Shown here one piece after another: positions 28,280-36,756 of a DNA stretch of 64,000 bases. Every line of letters starts with the position of its first letter. Within the stretch, counting starts at the first letter, position 1. Location of the stretch: contig OZ245869.1 in assembly GCA_965229355.1 (NCBI GenBank), forward strand, positions 2,728,001 through 2,792,000, given 5' to 3'. A model generated the notes under the pieces. It had not been told where the DNA came from, searched no databases, and was given only the letters and a program-made list of their open reading frames with translations. The DNA comes from GCA-2737725 sp965229355. Lineage in GTDB: Bacteria > Pseudomonadota > Alphaproteobacteria > Rhodospirillales > Rhodospirillaceae. Made by a program: the position numbers and the translations under genes.

Positions 28280-29485
28280 TCAGCTTATAAGTGCATAGCC
28301 TTGCGTCACCGCTGCGCAGAACAGCACCACCATCCATGATGGAACTTTGCGGGTGAACAGCATGATGGCCCCGATCACGGCGATGATCACATCGGTGAAC
28401 GCATGAATGGCCGTTGGCAGAATGGGCGAGGCAAACGCCGCCATCAAGAAGCCGACTACAGCCACATTGATGCCCGCCAGCATGTGCCGGGCCCACGCGT
28501 GGCGCTGCAAGCCGCGCAACAGCGGCACCGCACCGGCGACTAACAATGCAGAGGGTGCGAAGATCATCAGCAGTGCAACAAGTGCGCCGCCGATACTATT
28601 GCCCGGTGCGCCCACAACGCCGCCGACAAACGCCGCGAACGTAAACAGTGGCCCTGGTACCGCTTGTGCCAAGCCATAGCCTGCCAAGAATGTGTCGGGT
28701 TCAATCAGGCCGTTCGTGACAAATTCCTGATGCAGCAGTGGCAGTACGACGTGTCCGCCGCCGAACACCAATGCGCCCGCGCGATAAAACTTATCCGCGA
28801 TGACCAGCAAAACCGTGGGCTGGAATTTGACAATCAGCGGTAATGCAATCAGCAATCCGACAAAAATAAGAACGGCGCTGACTGATAGCGCGATGTTGAT
28901 ACGTGGCGGTTGTTCATTCTGTGCAGTGTCGAATTTGCCCCACTTAAACCGCGCGCCTGCAAAGGCCCCAATCGCAAGGGCAGACATTTGTGCGGTCAGT
29001 GTTGGCAGGGCGGCGATGACGGCACCGATGATGATCGCCAACACCACAGCGCCCAAGTTGGGGCAATAGCTGCGCGCCATGCCCCAGATGGCGTGGGCCA
29101 CAATGGCGACGGCGGCGAGCTTTAAGCCATGCACCCACGGCTGTTGCGCCAGCCCCAAGGAACTTACGGCCATGACCGCGAATGTGGCCATGATCAGGGC
29201 CGAAGGTAATGTAAAGCCCACCCACGCTGCCACGGCCCCTTGCCATCCGGCGCGGTGATGCCCCAGCGACATGCCCACTTGGCTGCTGGTGGCCCCCGGC
29301 AGCACGCTGCACACGGCGACCATCTCGGCATAGGTTTGTGCATCAAGCCACTGGCGCTGGGTCACAAACGCGCGGCGAAAAATATCCAAGTGCGCAATGG
29401 GGCCGCCAAAACTGGTCAGGCCTAAACGCAGGAAGGTGAGAAACACATCTTTAAGGAGGGGGGCGTGGCGTGCTGTGGATTGCAT
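28280..29485 (-). CDS. chrA: Chromate transporter, two-domain ChrA
   Basis: 401 residues, the full-length (two CHR domain) form. The N-terminal domain carries the signature FLRLGLTSFGGPIAHLDIFRRAFV and LPGATSSQVGMSLGHHRAGW; the C-terminal domain repeats it as FYRAGALVFGGGHVVLPLLHQEFV and YGLAQAVPGPLFTFAAFVG. It is an inner-membrane protein of about 10-12 helices that extrudes chromate by proton antiport in characterised homologs. No chrB regulator is adjacent. Confidence 0.93.
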   Translation of the reverse strand: MQSTARHAPLLKDVFLTFLRLGLTSFGGPIAHLDIFRRAFVTQRQWLDAQTYAEMVAVCSVLPGATSSQVGMSLGHHRAGWQGAVAAWVGFTLPSALIMATFAVMAVSSLGLAQQPWVHGLKLAAVAIVAHAIWGMARSYCPNLGAVVLAIIIGAVIAALPTLTAQMSALAIGAFAGARFKWGKFDTAQNEQPPRINIALSVSAVLIFVGLLIALPLIVKFQPTVLLVIADKFYRAGALVFGGGHVVLPLLHQEFVTNGLIEPDTFLAGYGLAQAVPGPLFTFAAFVGGVVGAPGNSIGGALVALLMIFAPSALLVAGAVPLLRGLQRHAWARHMLAGINVAVVGFLMAAFASPILPTAIHAFTDVIIAVIGAIMLFTRKVPSWMVVLFCAAVTQGYALIS

Positions 29486-29497
29486 GATGCCGATGAT

Positions 29498-29806
29498 TTA
29501 ACGGCTTCGCTGTGACGCTGGCAAGACAGAGAGATGTGACGATTTTTCTGAGGTCTCGTTGGAGCGTTCCTCAGTGTGACGCTCCTCAGTGCGACGTTCC
29601 GCGCTGTGCGGTTCGCTGCTGGGCTCAGAGCCAGGTGGAAGCAGCATAAGATTGTACACGAGGTCTTGGGGGCGGGGTTTATAGCCAAGCCGCCTTAAGG
29701 ATTCTTCGTGGCTCATATCCGGCGCGCTGTAGAAAAAATAACAAATCGGTTCTGAGGTGTCTGCTCGCTCTAATTTTTTTAAGCGGCGCTTAGTCTTGGC
29801 TGACAT
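29498..29806 (-). CDS. Small protein with acidic/basic low-complexity tail
   Basis: 102 residues. The ordered N-terminal half (RRLKKLERADTSEPICYFFYSAPDMSHEESLRRLGYKPRP) precedes a repetitive Glu/Arg/Ser/Thr tail. It overlaps the end of the DUF5681 gene by 17 bases, which supports co-translation. No known family. The tail repeats reflect short direct repeats in the DNA (ctcagtg- units near 29570-29600). Confidence 0.65.
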   Translation of the reverse strand: MSAKTKRRLKKLERADTSEPICYFFYSAPDMSHEESLRRLGYKPRPQDLVYNLMLLPPGSEPSSEPHSAERRTEERHTEERSNETSEKSSHLSVLPASQRSR

Positions 29807-30251
29807 GATTTAATCTTTTCTGTGTGTTGCTTGGTGTGTTGGTCGGCGCGTTGATCGCTTCAAGCTGTGCCAACCGCTCTTCGATGGCGGTGGTCTCGAT
29901 GCTCTTGCGTTTCATCTCGAACACTTGCGCTAAAACTTGCGCTTCCGCAGGCGTCATTTCGCCCGCTGCGGTGGCGCGCAGCAGCGCCGTCAGGCCCTGA
30001 TCGACGTCAGCAGCGGTGGCGATGTCGGGTAGTTCAAACTGAATGGTGCGTGTGCGCGATGGTGGGACCAAACGCTCCAGGCAAAGTTTCAGCGCGGTCG
30101 TGTCACCTGACAGGGCGAGTTCTACAGCTTTGCGGGTGAGGGTTTCAGCCTCGCCTGCCAGCAATTGATCAATGGCAATGCTTGCACTGTTGCGCACGCC
30201 TTTAGCCTTTCCGGCAGGATTGCCAGATTGGCCCGGTTGAAATTGGGGCAT
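29790..30251 (-). CDS. DUF5681 domain protein
   Basis: 153 residues. Its N terminus is the DUF5681 signature (QFQPGQSGNPAGKAKGVRN), followed by a helical segment (EAETLTRKAVELALSGDTTALKLCLERLVPPSR) and a C-terminal coiled coil. The family is widespread in proteobacteria, often near phage-derived genes, and some relatives resemble small terminase subunits; the function is not established. No other phage gene is visible here. The chosen ATG (30251) starts exactly at the family motif, with only a weak ribosome site. Confidence 0.8.
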   Translation of the reverse strand: MPQFQPGQSGNPAGKAKGVRNSASIAIDQLLAGEAETLTRKAVELALSGDTTALKLCLERLVPPSRTRTIQFELPDIATAADVDQGLTALLRATAAGEMTPAEAQVLAQVFEMKRKSIETTAIEERLAQLEAINAPTNTPSNTQKRLNHVSQD

Positions 30252-30370
30252 GGAATTCTCGAAAATATATGGGGTGAAGGGCGTGGGGTGAGCGTCGTTG
30301 TGCGTTGGGCGCACCTCGCCGGGGACCAGTTAGGCGCTCGGTGTTGGGTAGGCGTCAACGCTGGCGTGGG

Positions 30371-30445
30371 GTTATCCGTGGTTATCCCCACAACCCCCCC
30401 ATCGGGCCCTGCAAATTGCCTGCATTTGCAGGGCGGGTTATCCAC
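30371..30445. promoter_or_regulatory. Three gttatcc repeats around an 11-bp inverted repeat, upstream of aspartate aminotransferase
   Basis: The 322-base gap between divergent genes holds gttatcc at 30371, 30381 and 30437. The second and third sites match the DnaA box TTATCCACA at 8 of 9 positions. Between them sits a perfect 11-bp inverted repeat (30406-30416 with 30424-30434, 7-base loop). This may be a regulatory region. It is not a convincing origin because there are too few boxes and no origin-associated genes. Confidence 0.45.
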
Positions 30446-30573
30446 TTTTTCACCGCAAAACCGGGTCCAGGCCGGTTGCCCCGGGGGTGTTCGGGCAGTA
30501 TTGTCCGCCCGCTTTCGAATCGCCCGGTATGAGATCGGCGCGGCGAAGCACTACACATTTAAGGAGAAGTCCT

Positions 30574-31776
30574 GTGTCCATTCTTGCCAAGCGCCTCGAC
30601 GCCGTCAAACCATCGCCGACCATCGCGGTGACGACGAAAGCCGGTGAGCTGAAAGCGCAAGGGCTGGACGTGATCGGCCTCGGCGCCGGTGAACCGGACT
30701 TCGACACCCCCGACCACATCAAAGCAGCTGGTAAGCTGGCGATTGATAAGGGCGAAACCAAGTACACGCCGACCAACGGCACGCCTGCTTTGCGTAAAGC
30801 CATCGTCGATAAGTTCAAGCGCGAGAACGGCTTGGACTACAAGCCCGAGCAAGTGACGATTGGGGTTGGCGGTAAGCAAGTGATCTTCAACGCCATCCTG
30901 GCTTCGGTGCAGGACGGTGACGAAGTCGTGATTCCGACGCCGTATTGGGTCAGCTACTCGGACATCGTGTTGATGTTTGGTGGTAAGCCCGTGTTCGTGC
31001 CGTGCGGCGAAAACGCACATTTCAAACTGTCGGCTGAAGCGTTGGAAAACGCGATTACGCCCAAGACCAAGTGGCTGATTTTGAACTCACCGAACAACCC
31101 AACCGGTGCGGCGTATACCGAAGCCGAACTGCGCGCGATTGCGGATGTTTTGCTGAAGTTCCCGCATGTTTGGGTGATGACCGACGATATCTACGAACAC
31201 CTGACCTATGACGGCTTCAAGTTCAAAACCATTGCGCAAGTGGAACCGAAGCTGATCGACCGCACGCTGACGATCAATGGTGTCTCGAAAGCCTTCTCGA
31301 TGACCGGCTGGCGCATGGGTTATGCCTGCGGCCCGCTGCCGTTGATCAAAGCCATGAACATGGTGCAAAGCCAATCCGCGTCGCATCCGACCTCGATCAC
31401 GCAAGCCGCCACCGTGACGGCGCTGAATGATCCGCTCGATTTCATCAAGCCGCGCAACGACGCCTTCAAAGAGCGCCGTGACATGGTGGTGAAGATGTTG
31501 AACGAAGCCCAAGGCATCACGTGCCAAACGCCGGAAGGTGCCTTCTACGTCTATCCGTCGTGCGCTGGTGCTATTGGTAAAACGACGCCGAAGGGCCGCA
31601 AGCTCAACACCGACACCGACTTCGTCGAAGCGTTGTTGGAAGATGCACTGGTGGCCGCTGTTCAAGGTGCTGCGTTCGGTCTCTCGCCGTACTTCCGCAT
31701 CTCGTATGCAACATCGCCGGAAGCCTTGAAAAAGGCCTGCGAGCGGATTCAAAAATTCTGTGCTGATCTGAAGTAA
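30574..31776 (+). CDS. aatA: Aspartate aminotransferase, class Ib (PLP-dependent)
   Basis: Exchanges amino groups between aspartate and 2-oxoglutarate in the cytoplasm. 400 residues of fold-type I, AAT subgroup Ib. Markers: GAGEPDFDTPDHIK near the N terminus, NSPNNPTGAAYTEAEL, DDIYEHLTYDG, and the PLP-lysine segment NGVSKAFSMTGWRMGYA; FRISYA near the end holds the carboxylate-binding Arg. Starts at GTG (30574), supported by AAGGAG eight bases upstream; the frame to 30487 is not used. Some members also act on prephenate. The gene symbol follows alphaproteobacterial usage. Confidence 0.93.
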   Translation: MSILAKRLDAVKPSPTIAVTTKAGELKAQGLDVIGLGAGEPDFDTPDHIKAAGKLAIDKGETKYTPTNGTPALRKAIVDKFKRENGLDYKPEQVTIGVGGKQVIFNAILASVQDGDEVVIPTPYWVSYSDIVLMFGGKPVFVPCGENAHFKLSAEALENAITPKTKWLILNSPNNPTGAAYTEAELRAIADVLLKFPHVWVMTDDIYEHLTYDGFKFKTIAQVEPKLIDRTLTINGVSKAFSMTGWRMGYACGPLPLIKAMNMVQSQSASHPTSITQAATVTALNDPLDFIKPRNDAFKERRDMVVKMLNEAQGITCQTPEGAFYVYPSCAGAIGKTTPKGRKLNTDTDFVEALLEDALVAAVQGAAFGLSPYFRISYATSPEALKKACERIQKFCADLK

Positions 31777-31796
31777 TTTTCAGATATCGACTGATG

Positions 31797-31829
31797 AAAA
31801 CCCCGGAGGAAACTCCGGGGTTTTTTTAT
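31797..31829 (+). terminator. Rho-independent terminator of the aminotransferase gene
   Basis: A perfect 12-bp stem (31797-31808 with 31813-31824) with a GAAA tetraloop is followed by a T run. Confidence 0.95.
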
Positions 31830-31865
31830 TGGTTGATGGTCAGGCAAAGAAGATGCGGCAAAGAA

Positions 31866-31898
31866 AAAGCCCCCAGCGCAAAAAACGCTGAGGGCTTA
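31866..31898 (-). terminator. Minus-strand terminator-like hairpin
   Basis: An 11-12-bp stem with one mismatch and an A-rich loop is followed on the minus strand by TTTTTCTTT. It would end a transcript running through 31899-32182, either the lysR mRNA or a separate RNA. Confidence 0.65.
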
Positions 31899-32182
31899 GG
31901 TGCTTTTACGTCGAAGGGGATCCTTCTGTGACGCTGGGTCCTGCGGCTTATTGAGCGCGTAACCCGAATAAAAGAACTGCACCGCAGCCTGTTGCCAGAA
32001 TCCCGGGGGAGGGGGAGGGAAGCGGGCGGCTGCGATGCAGTGTTGGGCAGTTTCTATTCCCGACCGCTGCGATCAACAATTGAGAATCCCGTAAGTGTGC
32101 TATGCAGCATTTGCATATGCATTTGCGGTTTCGCAAAAGCCGCGAAAAATTCAGCAAAATAAGGCGTTTAGAGCAGTCTGAT
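31899..32182. other. Non-coding region downstream of lysR, with G-quadruplex motif
   Basis: The space between the hairpin at 31866-31898 and the lysR stop has no credible gene. It contains a canonical G4 motif on the plus strand at 32005-32026 (four G runs, loops of 1, 1 and 4). It also has two similar stretches with arms accgc-gc...agaatccc (31981-32004 and 32063-32090), and runs like gcatttgcatatgcatttgc near 32106. It could be a long 3' UTR or a small RNA on the minus strand. Confidence 0.4.
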
Positions 32183-33088
32183 TTACGATTGGAATTTCGA
32201 GCGTGCGATTTCTTTGACGAGATAATCGCGGAACACCGCGACACGCGCTGAATTTCGCAACTCTTCGGGGTAGACGAAGTAGCCTTCCACTGGCGGGCCC
32301 GCCAGTTCCGGCATGACTCGGACCAGATCGCGCGAGAAGTATTCCGGCAGCATGCCGATTCCCAAACCTGCTTTCACCGCGCGGTAGATGCCGTACAGAT
32401 TATTCACGCGCAACGAGGTGTAGGATTCGATGTGGTTGCGCTCCAGCTCTTCTTCCAGCCAGTGCACGGTATCGAAAGGCTCGGTACCTTCACCGAAGGT
32501 GACAAGGTCGTGCTTGACCAAGTCAGAGAGGGTTTGAGGCGTGCCGCGCTCTGCCAGATACTCGGGCGAGGCGAACATGAATACTTGCAACGAGCCCAAG
32601 TGACGCTGGATCAGGTCTGGCTCGCGCGGTTCATGGAAGCGAATGGCGACATCGGCCTCACGCATCGCCAAATCAAGGTCGCGGTCATCCAGGCGCAGCG
32701 ATACTTCGATTTTGGGGTGCGAGCGGATGAAGTCCTTCAGCCGCGCTGTCAGCCACACCGACCCGAACGCCACGGTGGTGGTGACGCGCAATGGACCCTG
32801 TGGATTGTCTTTGGTCTCGGTCAGCATGTCCTCGACGTTGTTCAGCTTCGCGAACACGTCGTGGACGGTTTTAAACAACAGGTCGCCTTGTTCCGTTAAA
32901 ATCAGTCCACGCGCATGGCGGTGGAACAGGCTGACGCCCAACGAGTCTTCCAGCGCGCTGATCTGACGGCTGACAGCGGATTGGCTTAAGTTCAGCGTGT
33001 CGGCGGCATGCGTGAAACTGCCGGCCTGAGCAACGGCGTGAAACACGCGCAGCTTATCCCAGTCTAGCTTGCTACCCCGCACCGACAT
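32183..33088 (-). CDS. LysR-type transcriptional regulator
   Basis: 301 residues. N-terminal winged helix-turn-helix (LRVFHAVAQAGSFTHAADTLNLSQSAVSRQISALEDSLGVSLFHR), a linker helix, then a periplasmic-binding-like effector domain. It starts 26 bases after the trxB stop and is probably co-transcribed with it. LysR genes are usually divergent from their targets, so this arrangement does not reveal the regulon. The effector is unknown. Confidence 0.92.
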   Translation of the reverse strand: MSVRGSKLDWDKLRVFHAVAQAGSFTHAADTLNLSQSAVSRQISALEDSLGVSLFHRHARGLILTEQGDLLFKTVHDVFAKLNNVEDMLTETKDNPQGPLRVTTTVAFGSVWLTARLKDFIRSHPKIEVSLRLDDRDLDLAMREADVAIRFHEPREPDLIQRHLGSLQVFMFASPEYLAERGTPQTLSDLVKHDLVTFGEGTEPFDTVHWLEEELERNHIESYTSLRVNNLYGIYRAVKAGLGIGMLPEYFSRDLVRVMPELAGPPVEGYFVYPEELRNSARVAVFRDYLVKEIARSKFQS

Positions 33089-33114
33089 CTCAAACCTCCC
33101 CCAAAATTCGACGC

Positions 33115-34062
33115 CTAGTGTGCGCCTTGCTCCGCAATAAACCTGTCTGCTTCAAGTGCCGCCATGCAGCCTGAGCCGGCCGCTGTCACAGCTTGGCGAT
33201 AAATATGATCTTGCACGTCACCGGCCGCGAACACGCCCGGAATGTTGGTGCGCGGCGTGCCCGGTTTCGTAATCAAATAGCCGTTCTCGTCCATATCCAG
33301 AATGCCGTGGAATAATTCAGTGTTTGGCGTGTGCCCGATCGCGATGAACAGGCCGTCGATTTTCAAATCGCTCACAGCGCCGGTTTTGACGTTCTTCACT
33401 TTGGCACCCGTCACGCCTGCGGGGTTGCCGCCGCCGACCACTTCTTCAATCGCGCTATCCCACACCACATTCACTTTGGGATTATCGAATAATCGTTTCT
33501 GAGCAATTTTCTCAGCCTTCAATTCATCGCGGCGGTGAATCAAGGTCACCTTGGTCGCGTGATTGGTCAGGTAAATCGCTTCTTCAACGGCCGTATTGCC
33601 GCCGCCCACAACCGCCACTTCCTTGCCACGGAAGAAGAAGCCATCGCACGTCGCACAGGCCGACACGCCAAAGCCGCGATACTTCTGTTCAGAATCCAGG
33701 CCCAGCCAGCGCGCTTGCGCACCGGTGCAGATAATCACCGTGTCGCCGGTATAAATGTCACCACTATCGCCCACAGCCGTGAACGGGCGCTTTGAAAAAT
33801 CCACACTGACGATGGTGTCGTGAATGAACTTCGTGCCCACATGCTCGGCTTGCTTTTGCATTTGTTCCATCAACCACGGTCCTTGAATCACCTCGGCGAA
33901 ACCGGGGTAGTTTTCAACATCGGTGGTGATGGTCATTTGGCCGCCGGGCTGCATACCCGCGACCAGAATGGGTTCTAAGTTCGCGCGCGCCGCATAAATG
34001 GCAGCTGTCAAACCAGCCGGGCCCGAGCCCAGAATCAAAACTTTAGTGCGATGTTCACTCAT
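33115..34062 (-). CDS. trxB: Thioredoxin-disulfide reductase
   Basis: A cytoplasmic FAD enzyme that uses NADPH to reduce thioredoxin. 315 residues, the usual length. FAD motif GSGPAGLTAAIYAARA, redox-active Cys136-Ala-Thr-Cys139 in SACATCDGFFF, NADPH motif GGGNTAVEEA, and the C-terminal FAD motif GVFAAGDVQDHIYRQAVTAAGSGCMAA. All key residues are present. Confidence 0.97.
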   Translation of the reverse strand: MSEHRTKVLILGSGPAGLTAAIYAARANLEPILVAGMQPGGQMTITTDVENYPGFAEVIQGPWLMEQMQKQAEHVGTKFIHDTIVSVDFSKRPFTAVGDSGDIYTGDTVIICTGAQARWLGLDSEQKYRGFGVSACATCDGFFFRGKEVAVVGGGNTAVEEAIYLTNHATKVTLIHRRDELKAEKIAQKRLFDNPKVNVVWDSAIEEVVGGGNPAGVTGAKVKNVKTGAVSDLKIDGLFIAIGHTPNTELFHGILDMDENGYLITKPGTPRTNIPGVFAAGDVQDHIYRQAVTAAGSGCMAALEADRFIAEQGAH

Positions 34063-34282
34063 GGCTTTTCACTCATAGCGGGCCGCCAACCCAGGTAAGA
34101 CAAAGCCACTCAACGCGGCGAGAAAATGGCGAAATGACCTCCCGAAGATAGGGGTGGTATGCGCTGCACGCAAGGCAACCTAGGGAGTTACCCACAACTT
34201 ACGCATAACTCACATATGTTGTGGAAAATTGCGGACTGACCTGAAGTGACGATTGCTTGGCTATTAGATTCTGGTCTAGGGT

Positions 34283-34313
34283 CGCAATAATATTGCGCAA
34301 TATACTTGCGCAA
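34283..34313. promoter_or_regulatory. Palindromic operator cluster upstream of the Lrp-type regulator
   Basis: Two copies of the palindrome ttgcgcaa (34293-34300 and 34306-34313) are 13 bp apart centre to centre. The first overlaps a 15-bp inverted repeat, cgcaat/attgcg (34283-34297). They lie 60-90 bases before the regulator's ATG, which fits autoregulation by an Lrp/AsnC protein. Confidence 0.6.
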
Positions 34314-34373
34314 GCTCCAGAACGGAGAGACAGCTTGGTGGAGGGGCCAAGCTGGGTATAAGGGGGAGTTCCG

Positions 34374-34892
34374 ATGTCCGACGCCGATAACCTGTCCAAA
34401 GACGGCACACAGCGCGTGCGTCTTGATCGCATCGACCGTCAGATCTTGAGCGATCTGCAAGACGATGGTCGCATGACCAACGTGGATTTGGCCAAGCGCG
34501 CAGGCATTTCCGCCCCGCCGTGCTTACGCCGTGTGCGCGCACTGGAAGAAGCGGGCTACATCAAAGGCTATCATGCGCGGCTTGATCACGCGCAATTGGG
34601 CTACACGGTGACAGTGTTTGCGCATGTGGGGCTGAACAGCCAAGCCGAAGCCGATTTGGTGGCGTTTGAAAACTTGGTGCGCGAATGGCCCGAAGTGCGC
34701 GAGTGCCACATGCTGGCAGGCGAGACTGATTTCTTGCTGCGCATCGTCGCCAAAGACTGGGATGCCTATCAGCGCTTCGTCACTGAAAAACTGACGGCAG
34801 CACCCAAAGTGGCGCACGTGAAATCAGCCTTGGCGATCCGTTCGGCAAAAACGTTGCCGGGCGTGCCCATTCAGATTGATGAGAAGAAGTAG
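34374..34892 (+). CDS. Lrp/AsnC family transcriptional regulator
   Basis: 172 residues. The N-terminal HTH (LDRIDRQILSDLQDDGRMTNVDLAKRAGISAPPCLRRVRALEEAGYIKGYHARLD) matches the family closely. A C-terminal RAM domain has the signature MLAGETDFLLRIVAKDWDAYQRFV. Such proteins form octamers and respond to amino acids. GGGGGAG precedes the ATG. Strong palindromes upstream suggest autoregulation. Target genes are unknown; the aminotransferase gene 3 kb away is a possibility only. Confidence 0.94.
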   Translation: MSDADNLSKDGTQRVRLDRIDRQILSDLQDDGRMTNVDLAKRAGISAPPCLRRVRALEEAGYIKGYHARLDHAQLGYTVTVFAHVGLNSQAEADLVAFENLVREWPEVRECHMLAGETDFLLRIVAKDWDAYQRFVTEKLTAAPKVAHVKSALAIRSAKTLPGVPIQIDEKK

Positions 34893-34988
34893 GCGCATCA
34901 TCGCCTGCGAGGCTTTAAAGTATTCAGGCGTTTAAGCGCCGCTGCTGTTATTTGCGTCCATCCATCTGTCCAAGATTGGAGAAGCGAT

Positions 34989-35753
34989 ATGCAAGTCTCG
35001 CGTCGAGTTGTTCTTTCATTCGCATCTGTGGTGCTAGTACCGTTCGCGATGCATGCCCCAGAGGCGCACGCCCAAGATTTGATGAGCCGCGGCAAAGATG
35101 CGCTGAAGGGGCTCAAGGGCAATTCGGGCACATCGACAAGTGCATCAGCTCTTAGCAACACCGACATGGTGGGCGGCTTGCGCGATGTACTCCGCGTGGG
35201 GTCAGAGCGCGTTATCGGCACATTGGGCAAGGCTGATGGCTTCAACAAAGCCAGCGATGTGCACATTCCTCTGCCGGGCACACTGAAAACCGCACAATCC
35301 ATGCTGTCGAAAGTAGGCATGGGGGGCTTGGGCGAAGATTTAGAATTGCGCCTCAATCGTGCCGCTGAAGCTGCGGTGCCTCAGGCCAAAACATTATTCT
35401 CCGATGCTATTGGACAAATGAGCATCGACGACGCCCAGAAAATTATCAGCGGGCCGAAGGATTCAGCCACGCAATACTTCAAAAGCAAAATGTCGGCCCC
35501 TTTGTCTGCGGGTATGACGCCGATTGTGAATGACCAACTGTCTAACGTTGGTGCGCTGGCCTCGTTGGATAAGATGATGGGCCAGTATAAATCGCTGCCG
35601 TTTGCACCCGATGCCAAAACCAATCTGACTGAGTATGTTGTCGGCAAGGCGGTCGATGGCGTGTTTCTGTATTTGGGCCGCGAAGAAGCCGCTATTCGCG
35701 AGAACCCGGCCAAGCGCACCACGGAACTGCTGCAAAAAGTATTCAGCCGCTGA
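34989..35753 (+). CDS. DUF4197 family exported protein
   Basis: 254 residues. The leader has twin arginines (VSRRVVLSF) and ends near EAHAQ. The mature part is the DUF4197 domain: GLRDVLRVGSERVI, FNKASDVHIPLPGTLKTAQSML, a helical middle and LTEYVVGKAVDGVFLYLGREEAAIRENPAKRTTELLQKVF at the end. The family is conserved in proteobacteria with unknown function. The twin-arginine pair may be a Tat signal. It stands 100 bases ahead of an exported SDR. Confidence 0.9.
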   Translation: MQVSRRVVLSFASVVLVPFAMHAPEAHAQDLMSRGKDALKGLKGNSGTSTSASALSNTDMVGGLRDVLRVGSERVIGTLGKADGFNKASDVHIPLPGTLKTAQSMLSKVGMGGLGEDLELRLNRAAEAAVPQAKTLFSDAIGQMSIDDAQKIISGPKDSATQYFKSKMSAPLSAGMTPIVNDQLSNVGALASLDKMMGQYKSLPFAPDAKTNLTEYVVGKAVDGVFLYLGREEAAIRENPAKRTTELLQKVFSR

Positions 35754-35857
35754 TGCTGGCGCGCGCCGATACTCTCACGCATCGATATTTTCATGTGCCA
35801 CTGCTTTCACTGGCCAATGCTTTCACGTGAACTTCAATTCACCCTGGGGAGGGGACG

Positions 35858-36712
35858 ATGAAGACGCTGATTCAATTTTTGCCTATTAAATTTTTGCCCA
35901 TTCAGATTTTGAGTGTGCTGGTCCTTTTAATCGGCGGCGGTATTTCATCAGCCTCAGCGCAATCACCCGGAACCGTTCTGCTCACCGGCGCAAGCGCGGG
36001 GCATGGCTTGGCCTTCGCTGAAGACTACGCCAAGCGCGGCTGGCGCTTGATCGCAACCGCACGTGACCCGGCCAAAGCAACCGAACTGCAAGCCATCGCC
36101 AAGAAATATCCCAACGTCACCATCGATGCGCTGGATATTACGAACTTCAAACAGGTCGATGCGTTGGCGGCGAAATACAAAACTACGCCGATTGATGTGC
36201 TGAACCTGAATGGCGCGATCAACAGCTTCAGCGTGGGGTTGGAAAAATTCGGGCCACTTGACCCTGTGCGCTTGAACGAAATTCTCAATACCAACGTCAC
36301 ATCACAGCTTTATATGGCTGAAGCGTTCCTCGAGCCTGTGGCGTTGAGCAAGCAAAAGAAGATTATTGCCATGAGTGCGGTGGGTGGGTCCATCACAGGC
36401 GTCAAACAATCCACGGCCCCTGCATACCGTGCCAGCAAAGCCGCGCTGAACATGCTGATGCGCACCTACGGCGAACACGTGAAAGCGCGCGGTGTCGCGG
36501 TGCTGATCATCGCCCCCGGCACTGTGGATATTCACAACTACTATGACGTGAAGGACCAAAGTACGGTGCCCGAGCGTTATCGCGGTCAGATCGAACGCAA
36601 AATTCTAGCCCCGCGCTCAGCCATTGGCTCGATGATTGACCTCATCGACCGCCTGACCATCAACGACATTGATAAATTTCACCAATGGGACGGCAAAGAA
36701 TTGCCATGGTGA
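35858..36712 (+). CDS. Exported short-chain dehydrogenase-like protein
   Basis: 284 residues. A signal peptide (FLPIQILSVLVLLIGGGISSASAQ) is followed by an SDR Rossmann domain: TGASAGHGLAFAEDYAKRGW, MSAVGGSITG (Ser) and PAYRASKAALNML (Tyr-x3-Lys). The usual NNAG is replaced by LNGA (LNLNGAINS) and the cofactor loop reads GxxxGHG instead of GxxxGIG. The ATG at 35858 follows GGGGAGGGG. The leader looks like a Sec signal with no twin arginine, so where the enzyme would obtain NAD(P) is unclear. Function unknown. Confidence 0.88.
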   Translation: MKTLIQFLPIKFLPIQILSVLVLLIGGGISSASAQSPGTVLLTGASAGHGLAFAEDYAKRGWRLIATARDPAKATELQAIAKKYPNVTIDALDITNFKQVDALAAKYKTTPIDVLNLNGAINSFSVGLEKFGPLDPVRLNEILNTNVTSQLYMAEAFLEPVALSKQKKIIAMSAVGGSITGVKQSTAPAYRASKAALNMLMRTYGEHVKARGVAVLIIAPGTVDIHNYYDVKDQSTVPERYRGQIERKILAPRSAIGSMIDLIDRLTINDIDKFHQWDGKELPW

Positions 36713-36756
36713 TCGCCTAATTTCGCCCGAGGTCATGCTCGGATGTAGTCATATAA

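Noticed and set aside
29790..30251. Prophage
   Set aside because: DUF5681 alone is not enough. No integrase, terminase, capsid or tail gene occurs in the flanking sequence.
30371..30445. Replication origin
   Set aside because: There are only two near-consensus DnaA boxes, no AT-rich unwinding region, and no dnaA, hemE, parAB or similar origin neighbours.
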